A stretch of DNA of 21,422 bases from a virus, in the IMG/VR virus record IMGVR_UViG_3300033388_002089, positions 1 to 21,422 of that record; one strand, written 5' to 3'. Position numbers and translations under genes: made by a program. Of this stretch, positions 4,787 through 11,579 are shown piece after piece. Within the stretch, counting starts at the first letter, position 1, and each line of letters starts with the position of its first letter. The notes under the pieces were generated by a model. The model was not told the DNA's origin. It saw only the letters and a program-made list of their open reading frames with translations, and did no database searches.

Positions 4787-6505
4787 ATGCGATTCAAAAG
4801 CAACAACAACCCGCACATGCTGCCCAGGATTCAGTTCCCTGGAAAGTGCCGCACGTGCAAGCAGTCGATCCCTGCCGGATCCCAGGCATACTACCAGGGA
4901 GCCAGCATCCAACGCAAGGCCAGCCTGTGGCACGTGACCTGCTACGAACAAGCCCAGGCCGGGACCGCTGACCAGCCGAACACCTGCGATGGTGGAGCCG
5001 ACCAGGGAGCCGACCAGGGGCAGGACCAGGGAGCCAACCAGGGAGCGGTGCAGGACAACGTGCAGGGTTCCCCGGTGACCCCGACTGACGCCCCGGTCGA
5101 TCAGGCCGATGCCCCGGGCAGTGGTGCCAAGGGTGACGGCCAGCAGGCTGACGGTGACGATGATGGACAGGCCGATGATCAGTCCGATCAAGGCGACGAT
5201 GACCAGCAGGCCGATGACGGCCAGAGCGGAGACAACATGAGCGACCAACCCCCGAAGGCAACCGATCAGGTTTGCCCGATCCTCTTCGACACGGTGAAGC
5301 TGAACAAGCACATGCACCGTGAAGATCTGTATGAGATCCTGCGGGACGGGTTCGGCGGGTACAACCTGTCGGGCTTGAACAAGGGCAAGCTGGCTGACCG
5401 GATCGTCGAGAAGATGACCCTCTGTCGCCAGCAGGAAAGCGACCCCGATCAGGCCGACTCCTACGCCATGAAGCGCAACCAGCGTTCGGTCCTCCGGACG
5501 GACGATGTGCTTCGCCGGGTGCTCAGCGTGACGGGCCGTCCCACCGCTGAGGATACCAACGATACGGCGAGGGCCCAACAGCAGGCCCAGCGTGCCATGG
5601 ACGAAGCGCTCCAGGCCCGGGCCCAGGCAGTGGCTGAAGCGGAAGCCAGGGAGGCCGCTGAGGCTGCCCAGGCCGCCGCCGAAGCTGACGCCGCAGTGGC
5701 TCGCCAGGAGGCCAAGGATGCTGACGGCAAGGTCATCGAGATCAAGCTGCCCGATGGCAAGGCGATCACCCTGGATGGCAAGCACCACACGTTCCCGAAG
5801 CTGGCGCAACTGGTCGCTGCCGGGATCCCGGTCATGCTGGTGGGCCCCGCTGGTGGAGGCAAGACTGAAGCCTGCCGGTCCCTGGCCCTGGACCTTGATC
5901 ACAAGTTCTACCCGCTCAGCCTGGGACCGCAGACCACACAGGCCAGCCTGTTCGGGTACACCGATGCGACCGGCCAGTATGTCCGGACGCCGTTCAGGGA
6001 TGCGTTCGAACACGGCGGGCTGATCCTGCTGGATGAATTCGACCGTTGCAATGAGCGGGTCAGCGTGACCTTGAACGCCGCAGTGGCTCAGCGCTATTGC
6101 TCGTTTCCGGATGGCACTGTGACTGCTCATGTGGACTGCCTGATTGTCGCCGCCGCGAACACCACCGGACACGGTGCGGATCGCCAGTACGTGAGCGCCC
6201 GTCAGCAGGACGCCGCGACCCTGGATCGCTTCGCCGTTCTGGATTGGCAGTACGATGAATCCTTCGAGACGATGTTGACGCTGGCTCAGGGGCTGGACGA
6301 AGCGCTGGCGCTGGACTGGCTCAAGACGGTGCGTGCTGTTCGGGTCCGGGTCGCTGAGCTGGCCCTGCGTTACCTGATCAGTCCCCGCGCTTCGATCCAC
6401 GGCGCGAAGCTGATGGCCGCTGGTGCTGACCGCTCACTGGCTGAGGACACGATCCTGTACCGGGGTTGGAACGCTGAGGACCGCGCCAAGGTGGAGGTCA
6501 AGTAA
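4787..6505 (+). CDS. MoxR-like AAA+ ATPase with N-terminal zinc finger (572 aa)
   Basis: The C-terminal half is a MoxR/CbbQ-type AAA+ ATPase: Walker A GPAGGGKT (353-360), Walker B LILLDEFD (about 412-419), a sensor-1 region AAANTTGHG, and the LDRFAVLDW arginine-finger region. MoxR ATPases remodel target proteins, usually together with a VWA-domain partner. The N-terminus has C21-x2-C24...H49-x2-C52, spaced like a small PARP-type zinc finger. Between them lie a Gln/Gly/Asp-rich disordered acidic linker (about 65-160) and an Ala/Glu/Arg coiled coil (about 270-315). ATG 4787 is preferred over 4772 because AAAGGA lies 6 nt before it, while 4772 follows only a CA run. The gene joins the next one by TAATG. 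A 593-residue antisense frame opposite it reflects codon bias only. Confidence 0.88.
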   Translation: MRFKSNNNPHMLPRIQFPGKCRTCKQSIPAGSQAYYQGASIQRKASLWHVTCYEQAQAGTADQPNTCDGGADQGADQGQDQGANQGAVQDNVQGSPVTPTDAPVDQADAPGSGAKGDGQQADGDDDGQADDQSDQGDDDQQADDGQSGDNMSDQPPKATDQVCPILFDTVKLNKHMHREDLYEILRDGFGGYNLSGLNKGKLADRIVEKMTLCRQQESDPDQADSYAMKRNQRSVLRTDDVLRRVLSVTGRPTAEDTNDTARAQQQAQRAMDEALQARAQAVAEAEAREAAEAAQAAAEADAAVARQEAKDADGKVIEIKLPDGKAITLDGKHHTFPKLAQLVAAGIPVMLVGPAGGGKTEACRSLALDLDHKFYPLSLGPQTTQASLFGYTDATGQYVRTPFRDAFEHGGLILLDEFDRCNERVSVTLNAAVAQRYCSFPDGTVTAHVDCLIVAAANTTGHGADRQYVSARQQDAATLDRFAVLDWQYDESFETMLTLAQGLDEALALDWLKTVRAVRVRVAELALRYLISPRASIHGAKLMAAGADRSLAEDTILYRGWNAEDRAKVEVK

Positions 6506-7341
6506 TGAAATTCGAACTCTTCACCAAGGTCTATGATTGCATCGAAGATTTCGCCCGTGAGGCTGAGAACAGCCCCGGCGCGAACAAGGTTGGAATGGGT
6601 GGCTGGTCCGGTGGAGTCCGGACCGTGGCTGACGCCGCGCAACTGGCGTACACCGGGTGGAGCGAGGGTGCCCAGCGGGCCCAGCGCCTCCGCCTGGAAG
6701 TGCGCGACCGGATCGAGTCCCTGGGTATCGAGGGCATGGAAGCCGTCGAGACCTATGATGTCAGCGGTGCCTACGTGGATGTCGGTGCCTACTGTGAAGG
6801 TGAACCGGAGTGCATGGTGGACTTCGACGAACAGATGATGCCCCGCCAGCGGGTCGCCAGGATCTTCGTCCAGATTAACTACAACGGTGGGATGGACGTG
6901 CCGGAGATCGAGCGCCGGGGTGTGGCAATCAGCGCGGTCGTGGACGCCCTGGAAGTCCATGGCATGCAGTGTGAAGTGTGGGCCGTGGATTGGGTCAGGC
7001 GTGGATACGACCACAAGCCCGCCACGAAGAACGATCCCTGGCCTAGCGTGAAGCGCCATGCGATCTGCGTCAAGAAGGCCGGGCAACTCCTGCCCCTGGA
7101 TCGCATCGCCTATATGTTAGGTCATCCGTCAGCGTTTCGTGGCCTCCTGGCCAGCGTGCGCTACGCGCTCCACGGGTTCACGTTCGGGAGCGCCGATCCG
7201 ATGTCAACTAAGATGCAGGAGCAGAATGAAATGTTCTTCCCCTGCCCGCATGAAGATGAACCGCAATGGTCGAGCGATGACGCCGCGATGGACTGGGTTG
7301 TCGAGACCGTGGACAAATTCGTAACGGAGGTTACCAAATGA
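6505..7341 (+). CDS. Probable MoxR partner protein, VWA-like with degenerate metal site (278 aa)
   Basis: The start overlaps the ATPase stop (TAATG), with GGAGG upstream. The N-terminus has WSGGVRTVADAAQLAYTGWSEG, resembling the N-terminal motif of phage proteins I recall under the label DUF7192, often next to MoxR genes. The central part (about 118-165) reads RIFVQINYNGGMDVPEIERRGVAISAVVDALEVHGMQCEVWAV. It has the strand-loop-RRG-helix-strand order of a VWA domain, but NYNGG stands where DxSGS would bind metal. The family assignment comes from memory and the VWA reading is inference. The likely job is to be the adaptor or substrate partner of the upstream ATPase. The C-terminus is acidic. 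Confidence 0.6.
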   Translation: MKFELFTKVYDCIEDFAREAENSPGANKVGMGGWSGGVRTVADAAQLAYTGWSEGAQRAQRLRLEVRDRIESLGIEGMEAVETYDVSGAYVDVGAYCEGEPECMVDFDEQMMPRQRVARIFVQINYNGGMDVPEIERRGVAISAVVDALEVHGMQCEVWAVDWVRRGYDHKPATKNDPWPSVKRHAICVKKAGQLLPLDRIAYMLGHPSAFRGLLASVRYALHGFTFGSADPMSTKMQEQNEMFFPCPHEDEPQWSSDDAAMDWVVETVDKFVTEVTK

Positions 7342-7547
7342 GTATCACTTACAAGACCCGCCGCGCCATCGCCTACGCATGGCTCCTGAGATCGCAGGCC
7401 ACCTCGCCCCTGTTCGACGGGGCCCTGGCTGACAGGCTCCTGGCGAGGCATGAAGCGCTGATCAAAGATGAACTGAGCCGGGCCGTGGGCCTGCGTGACA
7501 TTACCGTCGAAGCCATCAACCCGACCGAAACCTTGGAGGAAAAATAA
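7338..7547 (+). CDS. Small helical protein (69 aa), unknown
   Basis: ATG 7338 overlaps the previous stop (ATGA) and follows CGGAGGTTACC. The product is alpha-helical (RRAIAYAWLLRSQ..., LADRLLARHEALIKDELSRAVGL) with an acidic tail and no membrane segment. It is coupled to the next gene by TAATG. Its place in the MoxR operon suggests a shared function; no family is recognised. Confidence 0.65.
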   Translation: MSITYKTRRAIAYAWLLRSQATSPLFDGALADRLLARHEALIKDELSRAVGLRDITVEAINPTETLEEK

Positions 7548-8197
7548 TGAGTCGCATCATACGCCGCATCAGCCGTCCGGAGACCGTCACCCAGGCGCTC
7601 CCCGACAACATCGCCGTGGCCATGGACGCACGTGCCCGCAGTGGCAAGAGTGATGTCCTGGCCTACACCGGACTGACCGCTACCAACCTGGGCATGTGCT
7701 ACATGAAATTCATGGAGGATCAGGTCATGATCAGCCGGGCCCGGGCCGCGAACCCTGACATGGATCTGGACATGGACGGGAAGATACCCTCCATGCTGTT
7801 CACCCTGTGGCTGGAAAATGCTTTCAAGTCAGCGCCGGGTGCCCTGGTGGATCCGATGACCTGCCCGGTCCATGACATGTTGGTGGATGAATTCATCCAT
7901 GCTGAGGACGAACATGTGGTGACCTTCAAGGCGGTGGCCTACAAGCTGGACTTGGAGCCCCGCAAAGATCAGACGAACGTCGAGGTCGTGGACCTGCCGA
8001 TGGATGAGGTGGACATGCTCATGGGCATGATCGGCACGCTGGAGATCAGGGTGGACCACGGTGCCTTCACATATGAAGTGACCGGGTGCTTCACTGAAGA
8101 GAAGGCGACCGCCATGCTGGAGCGGGTCGCCAAGATGCCCCTGCCCACCATGGATGACTTCACCGTGGATGACGACAACGATTCGGACGACTCGTGA
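7547..8197 (+). CDS. Unknown acidic protein of the MoxR operon (216 aa)
   Basis: The start ATG 7547 overlaps the previous TAA and has GGAGG upstream. The first 20 residues are basic (RIIRRISRPETV). The body has many Met, Asp and Glu residues, and the C-terminus is strongly acidic (DDDNDSDDS), a feature often seen in DNA-mimic or ssDNA-protein-interacting tails. Helical stretches at about 45-110 and beta-rich stretches at about 115-180 suggest a globular fold. It has no recognisable motif; function unknown. Confidence 0.7.
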   Translation: MSRIIRRISRPETVTQALPDNIAVAMDARARSGKSDVLAYTGLTATNLGMCYMKFMEDQVMISRARAANPDMDLDMDGKIPSMLFTLWLENAFKSAPGALVDPMTCPVHDMLVDEFIHAEDEHVVTFKAVAYKLDLEPRKDQTNVEVVDLPMDEVDMLMGMIGTLEIRVDHGAFTYEVTGCFTEEKATAMLERVAKMPLPTMDDFTVDDDNDSDDS

Positions 8198-8295
8198 GGC
8201 GCTGGGAGAACCGGCTGGCAGTGGCAGTGCTTATCTTGTTGCTGGTAGCCGGGATGGTGGCCCTTCCTGTCGTTTTGGCAGTGTGCCTTTTGTAG
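8194..8295 (+). CDS. Possible 33-aa single-pass membrane peptide
   Basis: The GTG at 8194 overlaps the previous TGA (GTGA), and the frame ends at TAG 8293-8295. The product is a basic MRRWENR head followed by about 25 hydrophobic residues (LAVAVLILLLVAGMVALPVV), ideal for one membrane span with the N-terminus inside. No ribosome binding site is obvious, so expression would depend on translational coupling. The hydrophobic design and fit to the overlap pattern support it; its short length keeps confidence moderate. Confidence 0.42.
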   Translation: MRRWENRLAVAVLILLLVAGMVALPVVLAVCLL

Positions 8296-8422
8296 TACAC
8301 GTGTCCATCTGGACACTGGAGCGAATACCATAGGGTATAGGGGATAGCTATTACTTACCCTTATTACCTTAATAATCAAAGAATCTTTAATAGGGAAACC
8401 TGTTAATAAAGGAGAGACAAAG
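8296..8422 (+). promoter_or_regulatory. Structured intergenic leader upstream of the 125-aa gene
   Basis: No gene is present. The segment begins with overlapping palindromes: ACACGTGT (8297-8304) and GTGTCCA-TC-TGGACAC (8301-8316, perfect 7-bp arms). Next come ATACC-ATAG-GGTAT and the palindrome ATAGCTAT, then an AT-rich stretch with three TTAATA hexamers spaced 18 and 16 nt. A strong AAAGGAGAG site precedes ATG 8423. No clear -35/-10 pair was found. The palindromes suggest an operator for a dimeric regulator; this is inference. Confidence 0.5.
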
Positions 8423-8800
8423 ATGAGAACCTATCAGGACAACCGCACCAGTAAACTCCAAAGGGAGATCGACAAGTACTCCAACATGCCAGCGCACCAG
8501 ATAGCCCCAGGCCAGTACGAACTGTACTGCCCCACGTTCCAGCTAGACCCCAGGCCGCTAGCCTGCGACAGCAACCGGGCCAGCCGCTACGTGGCCAAGG
8601 GCATCCTGTCCGTTCACAATCTGCTCGACTCTGAGCAGATGACCCGGGCCGATGATGAAACTGAGGATCTGAAAGAGATGATCATGGAGCACCTGGGTTG
8701 CAGTGAGGAAGAGGCGGCTGGATTCACGGTGTGTGGAGGCGAGGAACTCATGGACCCCGAGGATTTTTCGCTTGACATGGACCCCCCAAGCGTGGTATAA
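8423..8800 (+). CDS. Unknown acidic protein (125 aa)
   Basis: It starts at ATG 8423 after a strong ribosome binding site (AAAGGAGAG). The N-terminal half is polar (RTYQDNRTSKLQREIDKYSN) with YELYCPTFQLDPRPLACD. The C-terminal half is acidic and helical (DDETEDLKEMIMEHLGCSEEEAAGF). Three cysteines are scattered rather than arranged as a zinc site. The last codons and the stop form the -35 to -10 of promoter P3, so promoter and gene share sequence. No family is recognised. Confidence 0.75.
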   Translation: MRTYQDNRTSKLQREIDKYSNMPAHQIAPGQYELYCPTFQLDPRPLACDSNRASRYVAKGILSVHNLLDSEQMTRADDETEDLKEMIMEHLGCSEEEAAGFTVCGGEELMDPEDFSLDMDPPSVV

Positions 8801-8801
8801 T
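8772..8801 (+). promoter_or_regulatory. Promoter P3 (perfect sigma70 consensus)
   Basis: TTGACA (8772-8777), an 18-nt spacer and TATAAT (8796-8801), with GG before the -10 as in P1 and P2. Both hexamers match perfectly. The -10 overlaps the stop codon of the upstream gene. Transcription would begin near 8808 and read the small-gene cassette from 8873 onward. Confidence 0.88.
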
Positions 8802-8808
8802 TAGGTAT

Positions 8809-8869
8809 GGGTAGAGACCAGACAGGGCCGGAGGATTCCCCTTCGGCCTACCCTCAAAACCGGAGGATT
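8809..8869 (+). promoter_or_regulatory. Structured leader with duplicated ribosome binding site
   Basis: CCGGAGGATT occurs twice (8828-8837 and 8860-8869). The second copy precedes ATG 8873; the first has no start codon behind it. The first copy lies in the loop of a hairpin formed by GGGTA (8809-8813)/TACCC (8849-8853) and GGCCG (8826-8830)/CGGCC (8844-8848). A similar ACCGGAGGA precedes the next gene. The first copy may be a ribosome standby site or decoy; this is inference. Confidence 0.5.
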
Positions 8870-8872
8870 GAT

Positions 8873-9070
8873 ATGGAACGGTATTGGGTGTTCATGTGGG
8901 AGGGCTGGGAGGCATGTGGAGGGTTCAGCGATTTCGTTGATTCGTTCCCAACCAAGCGAACCGCAGTGAACCACTGCAAGAGAGTGATGAAGGACCGCAC
9001 CTGCCGACCCAGCCAGGACTGGCAGGTAGTGGATAGCCACACTGGCAAGATCGTAGAGCACGATACCTAA
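8873..9070 (+). CDS. Small phage protein (65 aa), unknown
   Basis: ATG 8873 is chosen because CCGGAGGATT precedes it. An upstream in-frame ATG at 8807 would lie at the transcription start of P3. The product (MERYWVFMWEGWEACGGFSD... DWQVVDSHTGKIVEHD) is a compact alpha/beta protein with two Cys. The strand-helix-strand look with a C-terminal WQVVDSHTGKIV hairpin is typical of short phage accessory proteins. First gene of the P3 transcript. Confidence 0.7.
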   Translation: MERYWVFMWEGWEACGGFSDFVDSFPTKRTAVNHCKRVMKDRTCRPSQDWQVVDSHTGKIVEHDT

Positions 9071-9085
9071 ACCGGAGGAAGAACA

Positions 9086-9460
9086 ATGTTTGAAGGACTG
9101 AGACACATGGCGACGATCATCAAGCGCATGGATGACATGCACACCACCCTGCGAGGCCAAGCAAAGGGGCTGCGCAGGCTGCACAACAAAGCCGCCCGGC
9201 TCACCAAGAAGAACATGGAGCTACTGGCCCAGCGCCAGAACCTGCTCGACCTGCTGGATTCCCGGGACCACGACATCATGGTGCTCAAGCTGGAGATCGC
9301 TGAGTTCCAGCCGCTGTCCGACATGGTCCGGTCCACCCCGCACCCTGACTACATCAAGGATGACAGCATCCATGCGGATGTAAAGCTGGGCCCGCAACCC
9401 ACGTTCCACGCGGACTACGACCTGGGCCCACAACCTACGGAGGCGATCGAAGATGCGTGA
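9086..9460 (+). CDS. Coiled-coil protein (124 aa), unknown
   Basis: It starts at ATG 9086 after ACCGGAGGAAGAACA. Residues 1-75 form a long amphipathic helix with heptad spacing (MDDMHTTLRGQAKGLRRLHN..., LLAQRQNLLDLLDSRDHDIM), predicted as a coiled coil. The tail carries a short duplicated motif (KLGPQPTFHADYD/LGPQPT), a possible peptide ligand. The last 8 nt overlap the lipoprotein start. Function unknown; it may oligomerise with a neighbour. Confidence 0.7.
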   Translation: MFEGLRHMATIIKRMDDMHTTLRGQAKGLRRLHNKAARLTKKNMELLAQRQNLLDLLDSRDHDIMVLKLEIAEFQPLSDMVRSTPHPDYIKDDSIHADVKLGPQPTFHADYDLGPQPTEAIEDA

Positions 9461-9875
9461 CCTGCTACAAAATCGGATGGTTCATCTGATATTACTGGTG
9501 GGGATGCTGGGCTTGCTGGGTTGCCAGCGCGTCCCTCCATCGTCGGAGGGTGGAAACCAAACCTCCCAGGTCGATTCCCTTGGCACACAGACGGCTCCGA
9601 TGGACACGGTAATGGTGACGTTCGTCTGGGAGGCGGCTTCGACCGGGACTGACGCCGTGTACTACGTGGTCGAGACATCGGAAGGTTGGCGATACGAGTG
9701 CAGGAAACTGAATCGATGGGGCGATGGCAAAATGCGCGTCCCGTTTCACAACGGAAAACCCGGGCGCATACGTGTGGCCGGGGTAGACGCTGACGGTGTC
9801 CAGGGCCCGTGGTCTGAGTGGTCAGACCTGTATGCCCCAGGTAGACCGGACGTAGAACGAAGGAGAGATCAATGA
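9453..9875 (+). CDS. Lipoprotein with fibronectin-III-like domain (140 aa)
   Basis: The N-terminus is a signal peptide with a hydrophobic core (MVHLILLVGMLGLLGC) and lipobox L-L-G-C at Cys24, so lipid-anchored export is predicted. Residues about 50-130 (VMVTFVWEAASTGTDAVYYVVE... RIRVAGVDADGVQGPWSEWSD) have the strand pattern and the 'WS..S' ending of a fibronectin type III domain. GGAGGCGATCGAAG precedes the start; an internal ATG nine codons later is possible. Phage lipoproteins of this kind can act in superinfection exclusion or at lysis; the early position fits exclusion better. That role is inference. Confidence 0.75.
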   Translation: MRDLLQNRMVHLILLVGMLGLLGCQRVPPSSEGGNQTSQVDSLGTQTAPMDTVMVTFVWEAASTGTDAVYYVVETSEGWRYECRKLNRWGDGKMRVPFHNGKPGRIRVAGVDADGVQGPWSEWSDLYAPGRPDVERRRDQ

Positions 9876-10057
9876 GTGATTCCAGTAGCAGTAGCGGGCC
9901 GGGCCTCGCTACCCTGTTGACCCTGTTGTTCGTCGGCCTCAAGCTGACGCACGTAATAAACTGGTCGTGGTGGTGGATCCTGAGCCCCATCTGGATTAGC
10001 GCGGTGCTGGTCGCCGTGGTCCTGGGCACTGTAGCCATCTGGGCTTGGAAGGGGTAG
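9872..10057 (+). CDS. Two-span membrane protein, phage 'transmembrane Fragile-X-F'-like (61 aa)
   Basis: ATG 9872 overlaps the lipoprotein stop (ATGA) with GAAGGAGAGATCA upstream. After a Ser-rich head come two hydrophobic segments (LATLLTLLFVGLKLTHVI and ISAVLVAVVLGTVAIWAW) joined by NWSWWWILSPIW. That Trp-rich motif is characteristic of small phage proteins annotated as transmembrane Fragile-X-F-like. Their role is unknown. It is placed beside the exported lipoprotein. Confidence 0.75.
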   Translation: MSDSSSSSGPGLATLLTLLFVGLKLTHVINWSWWWILSPIWISAVLVAVVLGTVAIWAWKG

Positions 10058-10059
10058 TC

Positions 10060-10284
10060 ATGAAGATCAAATGGAACCGATGGAACATGTCCCTGGGTAC
10101 GGAACATTACGCGACCCAACCTGATGCCAAGAATCCTTATGACTCAGTCGCCTCCATCCGGCCACAGATCTATGGTAGCCGGGACCGCGCTGTTGTCGTG
10201 GTTGTTGGCAGTGTGGGTGAGGGGAAAGCCTTGGTCGAGCACCTTGCGGAGCACGGGTACATCGGGGAGGGTAAGAATGGGTGA
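10060..10284 (+). CDS. Small protein (74 aa), unknown
   Basis: ATG 10060 follows GGAAGGGGTAGTC. The frame is open from a TTG at 10045, but that start would lie inside the previous gene and has no better site. The product begins basic (MKIKWNRWNM) and has a hydrophobic strand RAVVVVVGSVGEGKALVEHLAEHGY resembling a small alpha/beta unit. It overlaps the next gene by 8 nt. No family is recognised. Confidence 0.62.
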   Translation: MKIKWNRWNMSLGTEHYATQPDAKNPYDSVASIRPQIYGSRDRAVVVVVGSVGEGKALVEHLAEHGYIGEGKNG

Positions 10285-10720
10285 CATCCGCAGTGGCAAG
10301 GATCGCATGACTGCTGACCACGTCAAGGATCACCAGTCACACTTGGACAAACTCAAGGCCAAGGGTGACAAGGACAGAGACAAGCCTGTGATGACCGCTA
10401 CCCAGGTCAAAACCCGGGACATGTACGCCGATATGCAATCAAACATGTCGGCACACATGAGTCGCATGCTCAACAAGTCAATCTTTGGGAGGTACAGAGA
10501 CATGGACAAGAATCAGTGCGCGTACTTCGTGTTCGACAAGCGCACCAAGGACTACGAAGAGTGCAAGGACCGCGAGGAGGCGAGTGAGGTGGGCGAGGCG
10601 TGGCTGGACCAGGGTGGAAAGATGGAGGACATCGCAGTGTATGACGTGGACGGAGTGTTCGTGATCAAGCCTGCCCCTGGCTTCAAGATGGAGGTCGAGA
10701 CGGTGGATGACGCACCGTGA
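10277..10720 (+). CDS. Unknown soluble protein (147 aa)
   Basis: ATG 10277 has GGGAGGG 5 nt upstream; the longer open frame back to 10124 overlaps the previous gene and is not used. The first 60 residues are very Lys/Asp-rich and helical (HLDKLKAKGDKDRDKPVM). The C-terminal part (about 75-140) looks folded, with CAYFVFDKRTKDYEEC, EAWLDQGGKMEDIAVYDVDGVFVI. The KDYEECKDREEA segment is charged. Function unknown. Confidence 0.7.
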   Translation: MGDIRSGKDRMTADHVKDHQSHLDKLKAKGDKDRDKPVMTATQVKTRDMYADMQSNMSAHMSRMLNKSIFGRYRDMDKNQCAYFVFDKRTKDYEECKDREEASEVGEAWLDQGGKMEDIAVYDVDGVFVIKPAPGFKMEVETVDDAP

Positions 10721-10863
10721 CCACTACTCAGTGGTGCCCGAAGCATGGGTTCTACCCAGCAGGGAAGTGCCCAATGTGCAAGCCGGAGCCAAGCAAGAGA
10801 AGCAAGAAGTACGGTGGCGTGACTGTCATCATACCCTCTAACATGAAAGCACAGCATGGATGA
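10717..10863 (+). CDS. Zinc-ribbon peptide (48 aa), GTG start
   Basis: The GTG at 10717 overlaps the previous TGA (GTGA), and the frame stops at 10861-10863. The product has WCPKHGFYPAGKCPMC, giving C-x2-H...C-x2-C, a convincing small zinc ribbon, then a basic stretch PEPSKRSKKYGG. It fills an otherwise empty gap in the gene series. Such peptides often bind nucleic acid or RNA polymerase; that role is inference. Confidence 0.7.
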   Translation: MTTTQWCPKHGFYPAGKCPMCKPEPSKRSKKYGGVTVIIPSNMKAQHG

Positions 10864-11095
10864 CTGGACTACAAAACCACACCTGACCCCGGGCACTAGG
10901 CTGTCCTCAGTCTGGATGAACCAGGGAGCAACAGGCTACCGGGTGGGCGCGAGTGCGCGAACCATCACGGTGGTGCTCGTCGATGGAAAGCACTGGGTGA
11001 GGATCACCCCGGTAGACCACCATGGCCGCGAGACGAACGCAGTCTACTTTAATATGGCGTTGATCGAAGAGGTCACGCTGGAGGAGCAGGCATGA
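10856..11095 (+). CDS. Small beta-rich protein (79 aa), unknown
   Basis: ATG 10856 overlaps the end of the zinc-ribbon gene, with a weak GAAAG site upstream, so coupling is likely. The sequence alternates beta strands (TRLSSVWMN, TITVVLVDGKHWVRITPVD, AVYFNMALIEEVTL), suggesting a small beta-barrel. It joins the next gene by ATGA. No family is recognised. Confidence 0.62.
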   Translation: MDDWTTKPHLTPGTRLSSVWMNQGATGYRVGASARTITVVLVDGKHWVRITPVDHHGRETNAVYFNMALIEEVTLEEQA

Positions 11096-11349
11096 AGCAC
11101 CGATTCGAAACCCGAGTAGTCCAGAACGTCAGCGCTGTTGATGGGAAGGTCGCCTACTATATCGAGAAGCGCAAGTGGCACTGGGGCTTCCTCCCGCTGG
11201 AGGGCTGGCTCTACGTGTCCTACTCAATCGCTTCCAATCTGGAAGAGGCTGAGATGCTGGCGATCAAGATCCTGAGCAACCTCACCACCCGTGAGCGAGA
11301 GAACGGGAAGATCCTTTGGACTTCCCACAACAGGGAGACGGAGCGATGA
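11092..11349 (+). CDS. Small protein (85 aa), unknown
   Basis: The start is in an ATGA overlap, with GGAGGAGC upstream. The sequence alternates strands and helix (FETRVVQNV, YYIEKRKWHWGFLPLEGWLYVSYS, NLEEAEMLAIKILSNL), looking like a mixed alpha/beta domain. It is rich in aromatic residues in the middle. No motif is recognised. Confidence 0.62.
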   Translation: MKHRFETRVVQNVSAVDGKVAYYIEKRKWHWGFLPLEGWLYVSYSIASNLEEAEMLAIKILSNLTTRERENGKILWTSHNRETER

Positions 11350-11579
11350 AGAAGTTGATCCGCGCCGAGCAGGTGCGACCGGGCCAGGAGTTTGGCCACT
11401 TCGGACAGGAGTATCGCCGGGCGACCGAGGACGAAGAGAAGCGGCACCCCTGCCGTGACTTCGCTAAGTCCAGGCCGCTGGTGTTCGGCTACCAGGGCAC
11501 CATGCCCGTCACCTTCGTGCCGCAAGAGGGCGTGGTGGTGGACGTGAATAAACGACCGTACAAGGGAGGCAAGGGATGA
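11346..11579 (+). CDS. Small protein (77 aa), unknown
   Basis: ATG 11346 (ATGA overlap, AGGGAGACGGAGCG upstream) is preferred to the longer frame from 11316, which would lie within the previous gene. The sequence KKLIRAEQVRPGQEFGHFGQEYRRAT resembles short phage beta-domains of the 'V-x-P-G-x-x-F' type that fold as small barrels. The C-terminus is basic (NKRPYKGGKG). Function unknown. Confidence 0.62.
   Translation: MKKLIRAEQVRPGQEFGHFGQEYRRATEDEEKRHPCRDFAKSRPLVFGYQGTMPVTFVPQEGVVVDVNKRPYKGGKG

Noticed and set aside
4619-6400. Minus-strand ORF of 593 aa
   Set aside because: It lies opposite the MoxR-like ATPase with clear Walker motifs and results from GC-rich third codon positions. No ribosome site or fold supports it, and it spans promoter P2.
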